Source: Pseudomonas monteilii (GTDB lineage Bacteria; Pseudomonadota; Gammaproteobacteria; Pseudomonadales; Pseudomonadaceae). From it: 64,000 bases of DNA. Below, one piece after another: positions 29,012 to 38,471 of this stretch. A model generated the notes under the pieces. That model saw only the letters and a program-made list of their open reading frames with translations, was not told the origin of the DNA and made no database searches. Positions within the stretch are counted from its first letter, which is position 1; each line of letters opens with the position of its first letter. The translations under genes were made by a program, and so were the position numbers. The stretch lies in the NCBI GenBank assembly GCA_001534745.1, contig CP013997.1, positions 3,038,001 through 3,102,000 on the forward strand. The letters are read 5' to 3'.

Positions 29012-32000
29012 TTACTGCACCTGCCCGCTCAACGCCAGGTCCACCAGCTCGCGGTTGGCCACCGCGTACATGGCGTAGTCGTTGCCGCTGGCGTTGCGCA
29101 GATCCTCCAGCATGGCTTTCCAGCGCTCGACCATCGGCCGGTGCTGCTCGCACCACAGCGCCACACGCTCGTCCATGTCCTGCGGGGCATCGGCCATCTG
29201 CAGAACGGAAATGGTGATCGCGCGCTGCTGCAGGTCGATGTCGTCGCGGAAGGCTTCGCGGGCCAGGGCCTGCCAGTTGTTTTCCACCGGCAGGTTGCCG
29301 ATCTCCTGCAAGTACCAGGTCAGGTCCAGCGAGCTGGCCACGGCGAAGAAGGCCTTGGCCACCTGGGCCGGGTCATGCCCGGTGACGTCGGACGCCTCGA
29401 TGATCGGCAACAGGGCATACAGGTGCGTGGTGCCTGCCACCATGCGCGCCAGCAGTTCCGGCACGCCGGCCTTGGCGAAGCTCTGGTAGCGCACCTGCCA
29501 GCGCTCGCGGGTCGGCCCTTCGAGCAGTTCGTCGAGCTTGAGGCCCAGGCGCGCGATGATCGGCCCGAAGTGCGCCACGTCGCGGCCGGCATCCTGTTCG
29601 CCACGGCGATTGCGCAGGAACCAGCGCGTGGCCCGACGGCCCAGGCGCATCAGCTCGTCCATCAGGGTCAGCTGGATCTCGGCTGGCACCTGGTAGTCCA
29701 ATGCCTCGATCTGGCGGAACCAGTGTGGCAGGTGGAACACGTCGCGCACCGTCACGTAGGCCCCGGCGACATTGGCCGGGCTGGCGCCAGTGGACTCCTT
29801 CAGCCGCTGGACGAAGGTGATGCCCATGTTGTTGACCAGGTCGTTGGCGATCTGGGTGCTGACGATCTCGCGCTTGAGTCGGTGACGCCGCATCGCATCG
29901 GCGAAGGTGTGCACCAGCGAAGGCGGGAACGCGGTTTCCATGTCGCGCGTCAGGTAATCGTCATCCGGCACCTGCGACTTGAGCAACTGCTCCTTGAGGT
30001 CGATCTTGCTGTACGAGATCAGCACCGACAGTTCGGCGCGGGTCAGCCCCTGGCCGGCGGCCAGGCGTTCGGCCAGCTGTTCCTCGGTCGGCAGGAACTC
30101 GATGGCACGGTCGAGCTTGCCGCGTGCCTCCAGGTCGGCCATCAGCCGCTTGTATTCGGCGATACGCTCCCGGGCCCGGCGTGCCGCCAGCGACAGCGCC
30201 TGGGTCTGCTTGTAGTTGTTGCCCAGCACCAGCGCACCGACTTCCTCGGTCATACTGCCCAGCAGCTGGTTGCGCTGCTTTTCGGTCATGTCACCGGCCT
30301 GCAGCACTTCGTTGAGCAGGATCTTGATGTTGACTTCGTGGTCGGAGCAGTCCACGCCACCGGCGTTGTCGATGAAGTCGGTGTTGGTGGCGCCGCCATG
30401 CAGGCCGAACTCGACCCGGCCAAGCTGGGTCATGCCCAGGTTGCCGCCCTCGCCCACCACCTTGCAGCGCAGCTCGTTGCCGTCGACGCGCAGTGCGTCG
30501 TTGGCCTTGTCGCCCACATCGGCGTGGGTCTCGCGGCTGGACTTGACGTAGGTACCGATGCCGCCGTTCCAGAGCAGGTCCACCGGCGCCTTGAGCAAGG
30601 CATTGAGCAGTTCGGTGGGGGTCAGTCGGTCGGCCTCGATGGCGAAGCGTTCCTTCATCTGTGCGGTGATGCCGATGCTCTTGGCGCTGCGCGGGAAGAT
30701 CCCGCCGCCCTCGGAGATCAGGCTGCTGTCGTAGTCGGTCCAGGCCGAACGCGGCAGGTCGAACAATCGCTGGCGCTCGGCAAAGCTGCGCGCCGGGTCC
30801 GGGTTCGGGTCGATGAAGATGTGCAGGTGGTTGAAGGCCGCCACCAGCTTGAGCTTGTCGGACATCAGCAGGCCGTTGCCGAACACGTCGCCGGCCATGT
30901 CGCCGATGCCGATCACCGTAACCGGGTCTTCCTGGACGTTGATGCCCCGCTCACGGAAGTGACGCTGCACGCCGACCCAGGCGCCACGGGCGGTGATGCC
31001 CATCTTCTTGTGGTCGTAGCCTGCCGAGCCGCCCGAGGCGAAGGCGTCGCCCAGCCAGAAGCCGTAGTCGATGGCGATGCCGTTGGCGATGTCGGAGAAG
31101 GTCGCGGTGCCCTTGTCCGCCGCCACTACCAGGTAGGGGTCATCGTCGTCATGGCGCACCACGTTGGCCGGTGGCACCACCTCGCCTTCGCGCAGGTTGT
31201 CGGTGATGTCCAGCAGGCCCGAGATGAAGATCCGGTAGCAGGCGATGCCTTCGGCCTGGATGTCGTCGCGGCTGCCGCCCAGGGGCAGACGGCGCGGCAG
31301 GAAGCCACCCTTGGCGCCCACCGGCACGATGACCGAGTTCTTCACCTGCTGGGCCTTGACCAGGCCGAGCACTTCGGTACGGAAGTCCTCTTCGCGGTCG
31401 GACCAGCGCAGGCCACCCCGGGCCACGTTGCCGAAGCGCAGGTGCACGCCCTCGACCCGCGGGGAGTAGACGAAGATCTCGAACTTCGGCACCGGCTTGG
31501 GCAGCTCGGGGATGGCGCGCGGGTTGAACTTGAAGCTGAAGTAGGCCTTGGCCTGGCCGTTGGCGTCCGGCTGGTAGAAGTTGGTGCGCAGCGTGGCCTT
31601 GATCAGGTCCAGGTAGCGACGCAGGATGCGGTCCTCGTTGAGCACCTGAACATCGTCCAGGGCCGTGACGATGGCCTGTTCCAGGCGCTGCTGCTTGTCC
31701 TCCAGGTCTTCCTGGGTCAGCTTGCGCGCCAGGTAGAAGCGGGTCTTGAACAACCGGGTCAGCTCGCGGGCGATGTCGGTGTGGTTGTTCAGGGTGCTGG
31801 CGATGTACCCCAGGTCGAAGCCCAGGCGGATCTGCTTGAGGTAGCGCGCGTAGGCACGCAGCAGGGCCACGTCGCGCCATGGCAGGCCGGCGGTCAGCAC
31901 CAGGCGGTTGAAGGCATCGTTCTCGGCATCGCCGTTGACGATGTGGATGAACGCGTCCTGCAGCGTGTCGTTGAGCTGCTGGATGTCCAGGTTCAGGCCT

Positions 32001-33865
32001 TCGCTGTAGGTGAAGGCGAAGTCATGGATCCAGTATTCGCGGCCATTGGTGTGACGCAGGCGGTACGGGAACTCGCCCAGCACGCGCAGACCGAGGTTCT
32101 CGAGGATCGGCAGGACGTCCGACAGGGCCAGCGGCGTGTCGGCGTGGTACAGCTTGCAGTGCAACTGGCGTTCGCCGACCTGAGTCAGCGGCTGGTAGAA
32201 GCTCATGGCCAGCGGCTTGGCGTCGGACAGCGCCACCACGTGCTGCAGATCGACCACCGCCGAGTGTGGGGCGAAGCGTTCGCGGTACCCGGCCGGGAAG
32301 CCTTTCGGGAAATTGGCCAGCACGTGGGTGCCCTTGCCTTCACCGAAGCTTTCGATCACCAGCGCCGAGTAGTCGTCGTTCCACGACCGGCAGGCCTGGA
32401 CCACTTCGTGCTCCAGCTGCTGGGGATCGATCTCGATGCGGTTCTTCGGGTCGACGCGCAGGATCAGCTGCACGCGTGCCAGGACCGATTCGGAGAAGAA
32501 CGTCCAGAACTCGCAGTCGGTGGCCTGCAACCGGTCCATCAGGACCTGCTGGATCTTCTGGCGCACTTCGGTGGAATAGATCTCGCGTGGCACGTAGGCC
32601 AGGCAGTAGCAGAAGCGCCCGTACGGATCCTTGCGCAGGAACACGCGGATCTTGTTGCGTTCCTGGATCTGCACGATCGACATGACGGTGCTGAACAGCT
32701 CGTCGGTCGGGGTCTGGAACAGGTCGTCACGCGGCAGCACCTCGAGGACCTGGGTCAGCTCCTTGCCCAGGTGCGCCTTGGGGTCGAACTGCGAGCGTCG
32801 CTCGACTTCGGCGACCTTGCTGCGGATGTAGGGGATGGTGTGCACGCTCTCGGCATACACCGACGAGGTGTACAGGCCCATGAAGCGGCATTCCTTGATG
32901 ACCTTGCCGTCGGCGTCGATCTCGCGGATCGATACGTAGTCCGGGTAGCCTGGACGGTGCACGCGGCTGGGCTGCGAGGCCTTGGCGAAGGACAGCAAGC
33001 GCGGTTCGCGCAGGTAGCTGACCGCATAGTCCTCGATGCGCAGGTCCTCGGCGCTCAGGCCGGTGCGCAGCAGGCGGGTCAGGCCCAGGAACGAATTCGG
33101 GTCATAGGCCAGGTGGCCACCCCCGGCATCGCTCTCGACCACGAACTCTTCGTAGCCCAGGAACGTGAAGTGGTTGTCCAGCAGCCAGGACAAGAAGCCC
33201 TGCACGTCGGTCTTCTCGGCCTCGGCAGGGGCGAAGGCGCTTTGCTCGACCAGCGCTTGCAGGTCGCGGATCTTGGCCTTCATCGGTTCGAAGTCTTCGA
33301 CCACGATGCGCACTTCGGCCAGGACCTTCTCGATCTCGCGGGCCAGCACGCTGAGGTCGGCAGCGTTGGCACAACGGTCGATCTCCAGGTACATCAGCGA
33401 CTCGTGGCCCACGTCCTCGCCCTGGGTAGCCTTGGGCAGCAGCTCGAGCAGTTCGCCACTGGCACCGCGGCGCACGCTCAGCACCGTGGTCTGCAGGGTG
33501 TGGATGCTGTAGCCGCGACGGTTCAGCTCGGTCCGCACGGAGTCGACGAGGAACGGCAGGTCGTCATGCAGCACTTCGACCACGGTATGGGTCGATTGCC
33601 AGCCGTGGCGCTCGTAATCGGGGTTGTAGACGCGTACTTGCGGCTGCCGGGGGTCGAATCGTTCGATGATTCGCCAGGCCGACAGGGTCGAGCCGATCAG
33701 GTCGGACAGCCTGCGCTGGGTCAGCTCTTCGAGGGGGATGATGCCGAAGAACTGCTCGGCGAACAGGGTCACTTGAGGCAGGGCCTGTTCGCTGATGTGC
33801 TGCGCCAGGGCCGCTTGCAGTTGTCGCTGGAAGTCGGCCTTGCTGGCTGCGGTGAAGAACGCCAT
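29012..33865 (-). CDS. gdhB: NAD-dependent glutamate dehydrogenase, large type
   Basis: 1617 residues, the 180-kDa (L-GDH, Bac_GDH) class. Long N-terminal ACT/PAS-like regulatory segments are followed by the dehydrogenase core at about 720-1240 with VGAKGGFLPRRL, the GGLRWSDR motif and GIGDMAGDVFGNG (NAD site), then a C-terminal helical region. It oxidises glutamate to 2-oxoglutarate and ammonium for catabolism and is allosterically controlled in pseudomonads. The start MAFFTAASKADFQRQLQAAL is the conserved one. The strand opposite carries a very long open frame, an artefact of GC-rich codon use. Confidence 0.96.
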   Translation of the reverse strand: MAFFTAASKADFQRQLQAALAQHISEQALPQVTLFAEQFFGIIPLEELTQRRLSDLIGSTLSAWRIIERFDPRQPQVRVYNPDYERHGWQSTHTVVEVLHDDLPFLVDSVRTELNRRGYSIHTLQTTVLSVRRGASGELLELLPKATQGEDVGHESLMYLEIDRCANAADLSVLAREIEKVLAEVRIVVEDFEPMKAKIRDLQALVEQSAFAPAEAEKTDVQGFLSWLLDNHFTFLGYEEFVVESDAGGGHLAYDPNSFLGLTRLLRTGLSAEDLRIEDYAVSYLREPRLLSFAKASQPSRVHRPGYPDYVSIREIDADGKVIKECRFMGLYTSSVYAESVHTIPYIRSKVAEVERRSQFDPKAHLGKELTQVLEVLPRDDLFQTPTDELFSTVMSIVQIQERNKIRVFLRKDPYGRFCYCLAYVPREIYSTEVRQKIQQVLMDRLQATDCEFWTFFSESVLARVQLILRVDPKNRIEIDPQQLEHEVVQACRSWNDDYSALVIESFGEGKGTHVLANFPKGFPAGYRERFAPHSAVVDLQHVVALSDAKPLAMSFYQPLTQVGERQLHCKLYHADTPLALSDVLPILENLGLRVLGEFPYRLRHTNGREYWIHDFAFTYSEGLNLDIQQLNDTLQDAFIHIVNGDAENDAFNRLVLTAGLPWRDVALLRAYARYLKQIRLGFDLGYIASTLNNHTDIARELTRLFKTRFYLARKLTQEDLEDKQQRLEQAIVTALDDVQVLNEDRILRRYLDLIKATLRTNFYQPDANGQAKAYFSFKFNPRAIPELPKPVPKFEIFVYSPRVEGVHLRFGNVARGGLRWSDREEDFRTEVLGLVKAQQVKNSVIVPVGAKGGFLPRRLPLGGSRDDIQAEGIACYRIFISGLLDITDNLREGEVVPPANVVRHDDDDPYLVVAADKGTATFSDIANGIAIDYGFWLGDAFASGGSAGYDHKKMGITARGAWVGVQRHFRERGINVQEDPVTVIGIGDMAGDVFGNGLLMSDKLKLVAAFNHLHIFIDPNPDPARSFAERQRLFDLPRSAWTDYDSSLISEGGGIFPRSAKSIGITAQMKERFAIEADRLTPTELLNALLKAPVDLLWNGGIGTYVKSSRETHADVGDKANDALRVDGNELRCKVVGEGGNLGMTQLGRVEFGLHGGATNTDFIDNAGGVDCSDHEVNIKILLNEVLQAGDMTEKQRNQLLGSMTEEVGALVLGNNYKQTQALSLAARRARERIAEYKRLMADLEARGKLDRAIEFLPTEEQLAERLAAGQGLTRAELSVLISYSKIDLKEQLLKSQVPDDDYLTRDMETAFPPSLVHTFADAMRRHRLKREIVSTQIANDLVNNMGITFVQRLKESTGASPANVAGAYVTVRDVFHLPHWFRQIEALDYQVPAEIQLTLMDELMRLGRRATRWFLRNRRGEQDAGRDVAHFGPIIARLGLKLDELLEGPTRERWQVRYQSFAKAGVPELLARMVAGTTHLYALLPIIEASDVTGHDPAQVAKAFFAVASSLDLTWYLQEIGNLPVENNWQALAREAFRDDIDLQQRAITISVLQMADAPQDMDERVALWCEQHRPMVERWKAMLEDLRNASGNDYAMYAVANRELVDLALSGQVQ

Positions 33866-34195
33866 CTGTTTACTCCGCTTGTGCTTTTTGGTGTAGGAAG
33901 CATCGCGCTGCCCGCCTGGCCCGGCCCGACCGAAGTCTGGAGCCGGTACGTTGGCGGTGGAACAAGGCGTGAGACGGTGCTCGGCGCCTATCCGTTCCCG
34001 AGGATGGCCATCTGCAAAAGCGACTGCCCAGGGGCTGTGCCTTTACGGGTGACCATCGACCATGCAGCTTAACGACTGACCGGTCACTGCGGCTTGCAGG
34101 GCTGCGACATATTCGGTCATCGCTCGGCAGGCGAAGGTGCAGGCCGGGACAAAAGGCTGGCAGAATCGCGCTTCGACTCAATGGAAGCTGACCGC
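33866..34195. other. Intergenic region upstream of gdhB
   Basis: 330 bases separating divergent gdhB and a small hypothetical gene. It must hold both promoters, but no convincing boxes, operator, repeat or RNA gene were seen. Confidence 0.45.
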
Positions 34196-34549
34196 ATGCA
34201 ACTCAACGCCGCCCTGCTGATCGCCACTCCGTGCGATGAAGAAGAAGAGAACATGGCCACCCTGTGCTGCTCGTGCACCGGTGGGCAGATGTTCCTGATG
34301 ACGCGCTACCCGGACGAAGACACGCTCGACCTGACCTTGGGCGAGGATTTCTCCACCCTCGACGCGCTGACGGTGACGCTGGGCCGTGAGCGGCTGCTGA
34401 TCGAGGTGGCCGAGGGTGATCGCGATGCGCTCAACGGGCAGACCCGCCTGGAGATCCTGCACAGCACCGAGGGCGAGGACTGGCAGGAGGTGGCGCTGAC
34501 GTTGCGCACGATTCTGGAGGGGATCGGGACGTTGGTGGTGGAGGACTGA
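34196..34549 (+). CDS. Conserved hypothetical acidic protein
   Basis: 117 residues starting MQLNAALLIATPCDEEEENMATLCCSCTGGQMFLMTRYPDED. It is strongly acidic with a CC-S-C cluster (residues about 29-32) and ends GTLVVED. Beta-rich pattern, no signal or membrane segment. The ATG at 34196 is favoured over one five codons earlier because GGAAG lies before it. I do not recognise the family; the cysteines could bind a metal, but that is a guess. Confidence 0.6.
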   Translation: MQLNAALLIATPCDEEEENMATLCCSCTGGQMFLMTRYPDEDTLDLTLGEDFSTLDALTVTLGRERLLIEVAEGDRDALNGQTRLEILHSTEGEDWQEVALTLRTILEGIGTLVVED

Positions 34550-34625
34550 AAATGGGATCAGGTGAGGCACGGGGCTGGCTGCGGTGCGGGGCTGACGTGG
34601 TTCGGATCGGCGGCCAGTGGGCTGG

Positions 34626-35011
34626 TTTTACGGGCCCGTTGGGCCCGATCGCGGCACTGGGGCCGCTCCTACACCCGTAGCCCCACCGCAGGGTTGCAGG
34701 CTATCGCGGTCACCTGTAGGAGCGGACCCCGCCGGGGCGCCGGACCGGCCGCGATCGGGCCCAACGGGCCCGTAAAAGCAGCGCCGCCGACTCACCCGCC
34801 AGCTGGAAAAGCACAGCCCCCCGCCACGCTTACCGCCCCAACATGATCCACAGATGACCGCGATAGCCTGCAACCCCGCGGTGGGGCTACGGGTGTAGGA
34901 GCGGCCCCAGTGCCGCGATCGGGCCCAACGGGCCCGTAAAAACAGCGCCGCTGACTCACCCGCCAGCTGGAAAAGCACAGCCCCCACCACGCTTACCGCC
35001 CCAACATGATC
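34626..35011. repeat. REP-like inverted repeats and a 98-bp direct duplication
   Basis: The gap between the hypothetical gene and rhtB (34550-34992) is repetitive. ACGGGCCCGTTGGGCCCGAT (34630-34649) is inverted at 34752-34775 and again at 34917-34938. Segments 34751-34848 and 34915-35011 are near-identical direct copies (about 5 differences); the right copy contains the last codons and stop of rhtB. GTAGGAGCGG hairpin sequences lie between. Nothing else is coded here. Confidence 0.85.
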
Positions 35012-35619
35012 TTCACCCCAAGCCCGACGAACACCGTCCCCGCCACCCGGTCGAGCACCTTCCCCGCCCCTGGCCGACGTCGCAGCCACTGCCCGATCGC
35101 GCCGGAAAAATACCCCAGTACCCCGAACAGCACCGCCGCCTGCAGCGTGAAGATCAGCCCGAGCGCGCCCAGCTGCAACGCGACCTCGCCCTGCTCGGCC
35201 ACCACGAACTGGGGCAGGAACGAGAGGAAGAACAGCACCACCTTCGGGTTGATCGCATTGGCCAGGCACCCCTTGAAGAACAACCGTGCGAGCGAGACGT
35301 CTTCGCCCTGCACGGTCGCCACCTGCACCGCCCCGGCACTGCGCCAGGCGTTGTAGCCCAACCAGACCAGGTACAGACCACCGACGATCTTGAGGACGGT
35401 GAACGCCGTGGGCGACGCGGCGATCAGCGCGCTGACGCCGATCACGGCCAGCACGGTGTGGCTGAGGCAACCGAAGGCGCAACCCAGGCCAAAGGCGATG
35501 CCATGCCGGCGCCCTTTCGACACCCCCATGCCCAGGACCATCAGGTTGTCCGGCCCTGGGGTGGCGGTGATCAGGAGCGCAGCGAGGAGAAAGCCGAGGC
35601 ATTGGTGCAGGGTCAGCAT
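34993..35619 (-). CDS. LysE/RhtB family amino-acid exporter
   Basis: 208 residues with six membrane helices and the family signature ITATPGPDNLMVLGMGVSKGRRHGI near the N-terminus, GLYLVWLGYNAWRS after helix 3 and FFKGCLANAINPKVVLFFLSFLPQF. It exports amino acids or derivatives. The chosen ATG has a poor ribosome-binding site; the frame stays open upstream through a heptanucleotide repeat to an ATG at 35715 (see findings). The 3' end is duplicated downstream. Confidence 0.87.
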   Translation of the reverse strand: MLTLHQCLGFLLAALLITATPGPDNLMVLGMGVSKGRRHGIAFGLGCAFGCLSHTVLAVIGVSALIAASPTAFTVLKIVGGLYLVWLGYNAWRSAGAVQVATVQGEDVSLARLFFKGCLANAINPKVVLFFLSFLPQFVVAEQGEVALQLGALGLIFTLQAAVLFGVLGYFSGAIGQWLRRRPGAGKVLDRVAGTVFVGLGVKIMLGR

Positions 35620-35640
35620 GGGGAGGTCCGTTTCAAAGTG

Positions 35641-35690
35641 GCAAAGGGCAAAGGGCAAAGGGCAAAGGGCAAAGGGCAAAGGGCAAAGGG
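35641..35690. repeat. Heptanucleotide tandem repeat, seven copies
   Basis: GCAAAGG repeated seven times without interruption (49 bases plus one G), 21-72 bases upstream of the rhtB-like ATG on its 5' side, between that gene and an SDR gene. Confidence 0.95.
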
Positions 35691-35755
35691 TCGCTGGCAG
35701 CCGAACGGCTGTCAACCGACCCTGGCGTTTTCACCGCCTGTCATGGCCCGGCGAC

Positions 35756-36460
35756 TCACACGCTCTTGGTCACCCCGCCATCGACCCTGAGGTTCTGCCC
35801 GGTGATGTACGCCGCGCCTTCACTGGCCAGAAACGCGATGGTCGCGGCCACTTCTTCGCTGCGCCCATAGCGCTGCAATGGCACGCTGGCCCGACGCTCC
35901 TCGGTGGCGGGCAGGCTGTCGATCCAGCCGGGCAGGACGTTGTTGATGCGCACGTTGTCAGCGGCATAGGCATCGGCGAACAGCTTGGTGAAGGCCGCCA
36001 GCCCTGCGCGGAAGACGCCCGAGGTAGGAAACAGCGCGTTCGGCTCGAAGGTCCAGGCGCTGGAGATGTTGATGATCGCGCCGCCGCCCTGCGCTTGCAT
36101 GATCGGTGCTACCAGGCGGGTCGGACGGACGACGTTGAGCAGGTAGGTGTCCAGGCCGGTGTGCCAATCGGCGTCGCTGAGTTCGAGGATCGGTGCCCGT
36201 GGCCCGTGGCCGGCGCTGTTGACCAGCACGTCCACCCGCCCCCAGCGCGCCATGACCGCGTCCACCAGCCGTTGAAGATCGTCCACGGACTGGTTGCTGC
36301 CGGTGACACCGACGCCGTCCAAGCGCTTGGCCAGGGCCTCGCCCTTGCCCGATGACGACAGGATGCCGACCTTGAAACCGTCGGCGGCCAGCCGTTGCGC
36401 TGCCGCCGCGCCCATGCCGCTGCCACCGGCCGTGATGATTGCTACCTTTTCGACTGTCAT
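35756..36460 (-). CDS. SDR-family oxidoreductase with altered catalytic residues
   Basis: 234 residues. Rossmann motif ITAGGSGMGAAAAQRL and NSAGHG (NAG-like) are present, and the C-terminal GQNLRVDGG is typical. In the active-site helix, where YxxxK is expected, the sequence reads FPTSGVFRAGLAAF: aligned on the RAGL (KAGL) segment, Tyr is replaced by Ser and Lys by Arg. Either the alignment shifts or this SDR is catalytically atypical. GGAGGC precedes the ATG. A LysR gene follows upstream on the same strand; substrate unknown. Confidence 0.8.
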   Translation of the reverse strand: MTVEKVAIITAGGSGMGAAAAQRLAADGFKVGILSSSGKGEALAKRLDGVGVTGSNQSVDDLQRLVDAVMARWGRVDVLVNSAGHGPRAPILELSDADWHTGLDTYLLNVVRPTRLVAPIMQAQGGGAIINISSAWTFEPNALFPTSGVFRAGLAAFTKLFADAYAADNVRINNVLPGWIDSLPATEERRASVPLQRYGRSEEVAATIAFLASEGAAYITGQNLRVDGGVTKSV

Positions 36461-36553
36461 GTTGCCTCCGATCGCGTGAGAAGTCCGTGAGCGAACACTC
36501 TAGCGAGCAGGTCGCCTGCGAGGCAGACAGCACTTGGCTGCCCAGCCAGTAGC

Positions 36554-37498
36554 TCAGCTATCGGCTGCTTGCTGCTTCAACCAGTCGACGACGGCCGGCA
36601 AGGCGCTCGAGTGACCTGGCTTGCGCGGCCACACGACGTAGAACGCGGCATCGGGGCGCACGATGTGATCGAGCACCTGCACCAGGCGACCGCTGGCCAG
36701 GTCGCGGGCGATGAAGGCATGGTCGACCAGGGCGATGCCCTGCCCGTCGAGCGCCGCCTCGATCGCCAGGGAGGTCTGGTTGAAACGTACGTGCCGTGCG
36801 GTAGTGCGGATGATCGACGGGCCGACAGCGGCGAGCAACAGGGGCCACAGGTCATGGGCATCGTGCAGGATCGCCACGTCGTCCGCCCAGGGCGTTGTCA
36901 GCACCCCGTGCGCGTCCAGTAGCCGAGGGCTGGCCACGGCCACGACGCGCGGCTCGAACAGCAACTCGGCATTGAGCCCGGCACCGAACGGAGGCCGCCC
37001 ATGGCGCACGGCCAGGTCCACCCGATCGGCCTGGAACTGCGCCAGCCGATCGCTGGCCAGCACGTTCAGGTCGATGCGGGGGTGACGCTCGGCGAACAGA
37101 CCAAGCCGGGGAATCAGCCAGCGCGAGGCGAAGCTGGGGGTGACGCTGACGGTGATCTGTCCGGCGTCGGGGTAGAGCCGCTGGGTCGCCGCCTCGATCA
37201 GGCTCAGCGCTTCGCGTACGCTGGTGCTGTAGCCGTGCCCGGCGGCGGTCAGCGCCACCCCTCGCGCCAGCCGCTCGAACAGGCGAATGCCCAGGTGCGC
37301 CTCGAGCCCGCGGATCTGCTGTGCGACCGCCGCCTGGGTCACCCCCAGCGCTTCGGCGGCCAGCCGAAAATTGCCCTGCTGCGCCACCGCGTCGAAGACA
37401 CGCAGCGCGTTGAGCGAGGGCAAGGCAGGCGCAGTGGTGGGCACGAGGGTCACGACCTGGAACGAGTCAACAAAGTAAGGCCATGAGGCTACCGTCAT
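36554..37498 (-). CDS. LysR-family transcriptional regulator (GcvA-like)
   Basis: About 314 residues. Winged helix LNALRVFDAVAQQGNFRLAAEALGVTQAAVAQQIRGLE; effector domain with ITVSVTPSFASRWLIPRLGLF and the GIALVDHAFIARDLASGRLV loop, which places it among GcvA-type regulators. Start uncertain: ATG at 37498 has no clear ribosome-binding site and a GTG near 37452 is also possible. It lies on the same strand as, and 93 bases upstream of, the atypical SDR gene, and divergent from another SDR. Confidence 0.85.
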   Translation of the reverse strand: MTVASWPYFVDSFQVVTLVPTTAPALPSLNALRVFDAVAQQGNFRLAAEALGVTQAAVAQQIRGLEAHLGIRLFERLARGVALTAAGHGYSTSVREALSLIEAATQRLYPDAGQITVSVTPSFASRWLIPRLGLFAERHPRIDLNVLASDRLAQFQADRVDLAVRHGRPPFGAGLNAELLFEPRVVAVASPRLLDAHGVLTTPWADDVAILHDAHDLWPLLLAAVGPSIIRTTARHVRFNQTSLAIEAALDGQGIALVDHAFIARDLASGRLVQVLDHIVRPDAAFYVVWPRKPGHSSALPAVVDWLKQQAADS

Positions 37499-37607
37499 TA
37501 TCAGGCAAAAGAAATGCACAGCGCTCGGCGGCGGCGCCTCCTGCCCCGGCTGAACATTCCCATGACGAGGCCAGTCACACGCACAGCGACCGCACGAGGT
37601 GACCCCA

Positions 37608-38378
37608 ATGAGTCTGATACCCGACCTGTCCACCCCCGCCCATGCCCTGATCTGTGGGGCGAGCCAGGGTATCGGGCTGGCGCTGTGCGAGGCCCTGCTG
37701 GTCCGAGACGATGTGGCCTGTGTCTGGGCCGTGGCGCGTACCGCCACGCAGAGCCCAAGGCTGGCGGCACTGAGCCAACGCCACGGTGAACGCCTCAGGC
37801 GGCTGGACTGCGACGCGCGCCAGGAGGCGTTGCTCGCCGAACTGGCCGCCCAGGTGGGCTGCCAGGGCACGCCCTTGAACCTGGTGATCAGCACCTTGGG
37901 CATCCTGCATCAGGACGGCGCGCGGGCCGAAAAGAGCCTGGCGCATGTGGACCTGGCCAGCCTCCAGGCGAGTTTCGCGACCAACACCTTCGCGCCAGTG
38001 CTGCTGCTCAAGCACCTGCTGCCCCTGCTGCGCAAGCAGCCAGCGACCTTCGTCGCGCTGTCGGCCCGGGTCGGCTCCATCACCGACAACCGCCTGGGCG
38101 GGTGGTACAGCTACCGGGCCAGCAAGGCTGCGCTCAACCAGCTGCTGCGTACTGCCAGCATCGAACTGCGTCGCCTCAACCCTGCCTCGACGGTGCTGGC
38201 GTTGCACCCAGGAACCACCGATACGCAGCTCTCCGAGCCGTTCCAGAAGAACGTGCCAACCGAGCAATTGTTCGACCCGGCGTTCGCGGCGCGCTGCCTG
38301 CTCGAGCAGGTGGCGCGGCATGGTACAGCCGACAGCGGCAGCTTCTGGGCCTGGGACGGCCAGCCGATCGACTGGTAA
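37608..38378 (+). CDS. Short-chain dehydrogenase (C-factor/CsgA-like)
   Basis: 256 residues. Nucleotide-binding motif ICGASQGIGLAL, STLGIL in place of NNAG, the catalytic Ser in VALSARVGS and an intact YSYRASKAALNQ (Tyr-xxx-Lys). The GWYSYRASKAALNQLLRT segment is characteristic of the CsgA/C-factor-like SDR group. GAGG precedes the ATG. It is divergent from the LysR gene, which could regulate it; substrate unknown. Confidence 0.87.
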   Translation: MSLIPDLSTPAHALICGASQGIGLALCEALLVRDDVACVWAVARTATQSPRLAALSQRHGERLRRLDCDARQEALLAELAAQVGCQGTPLNLVISTLGILHQDGARAEKSLAHVDLASLQASFATNTFAPVLLLKHLLPLLRKQPATFVALSARVGSITDNRLGGWYSYRASKAALNQLLRTASIELRRLNPASTVLALHPGTTDTQLSEPFQKNVPTEQLFDPAFAARCLLEQVARHGTADSGSFWAWDGQPIDW

Positions 38379-38471
38379 GGGGCACGTCCCTGCATTGAAC
38401 GTCTGCCCGTCGATTTGTAAGCTGTCGTACCCTTCGCATCGGCGACGGGCCTGACAAGGACGACATTCGGC

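Noticed and set aside
29000..34072. Open frame of about 1690 codons on the strand opposite gdhB, and other very long antisense frames (45235-48120, 25625-27988, 39738-41690)
   Set aside because: They mirror real genes in GC-rich DNA, lack ribosome-binding sites and encode low-complexity Arg/Gln/His/Val-rich sequence without known domains.
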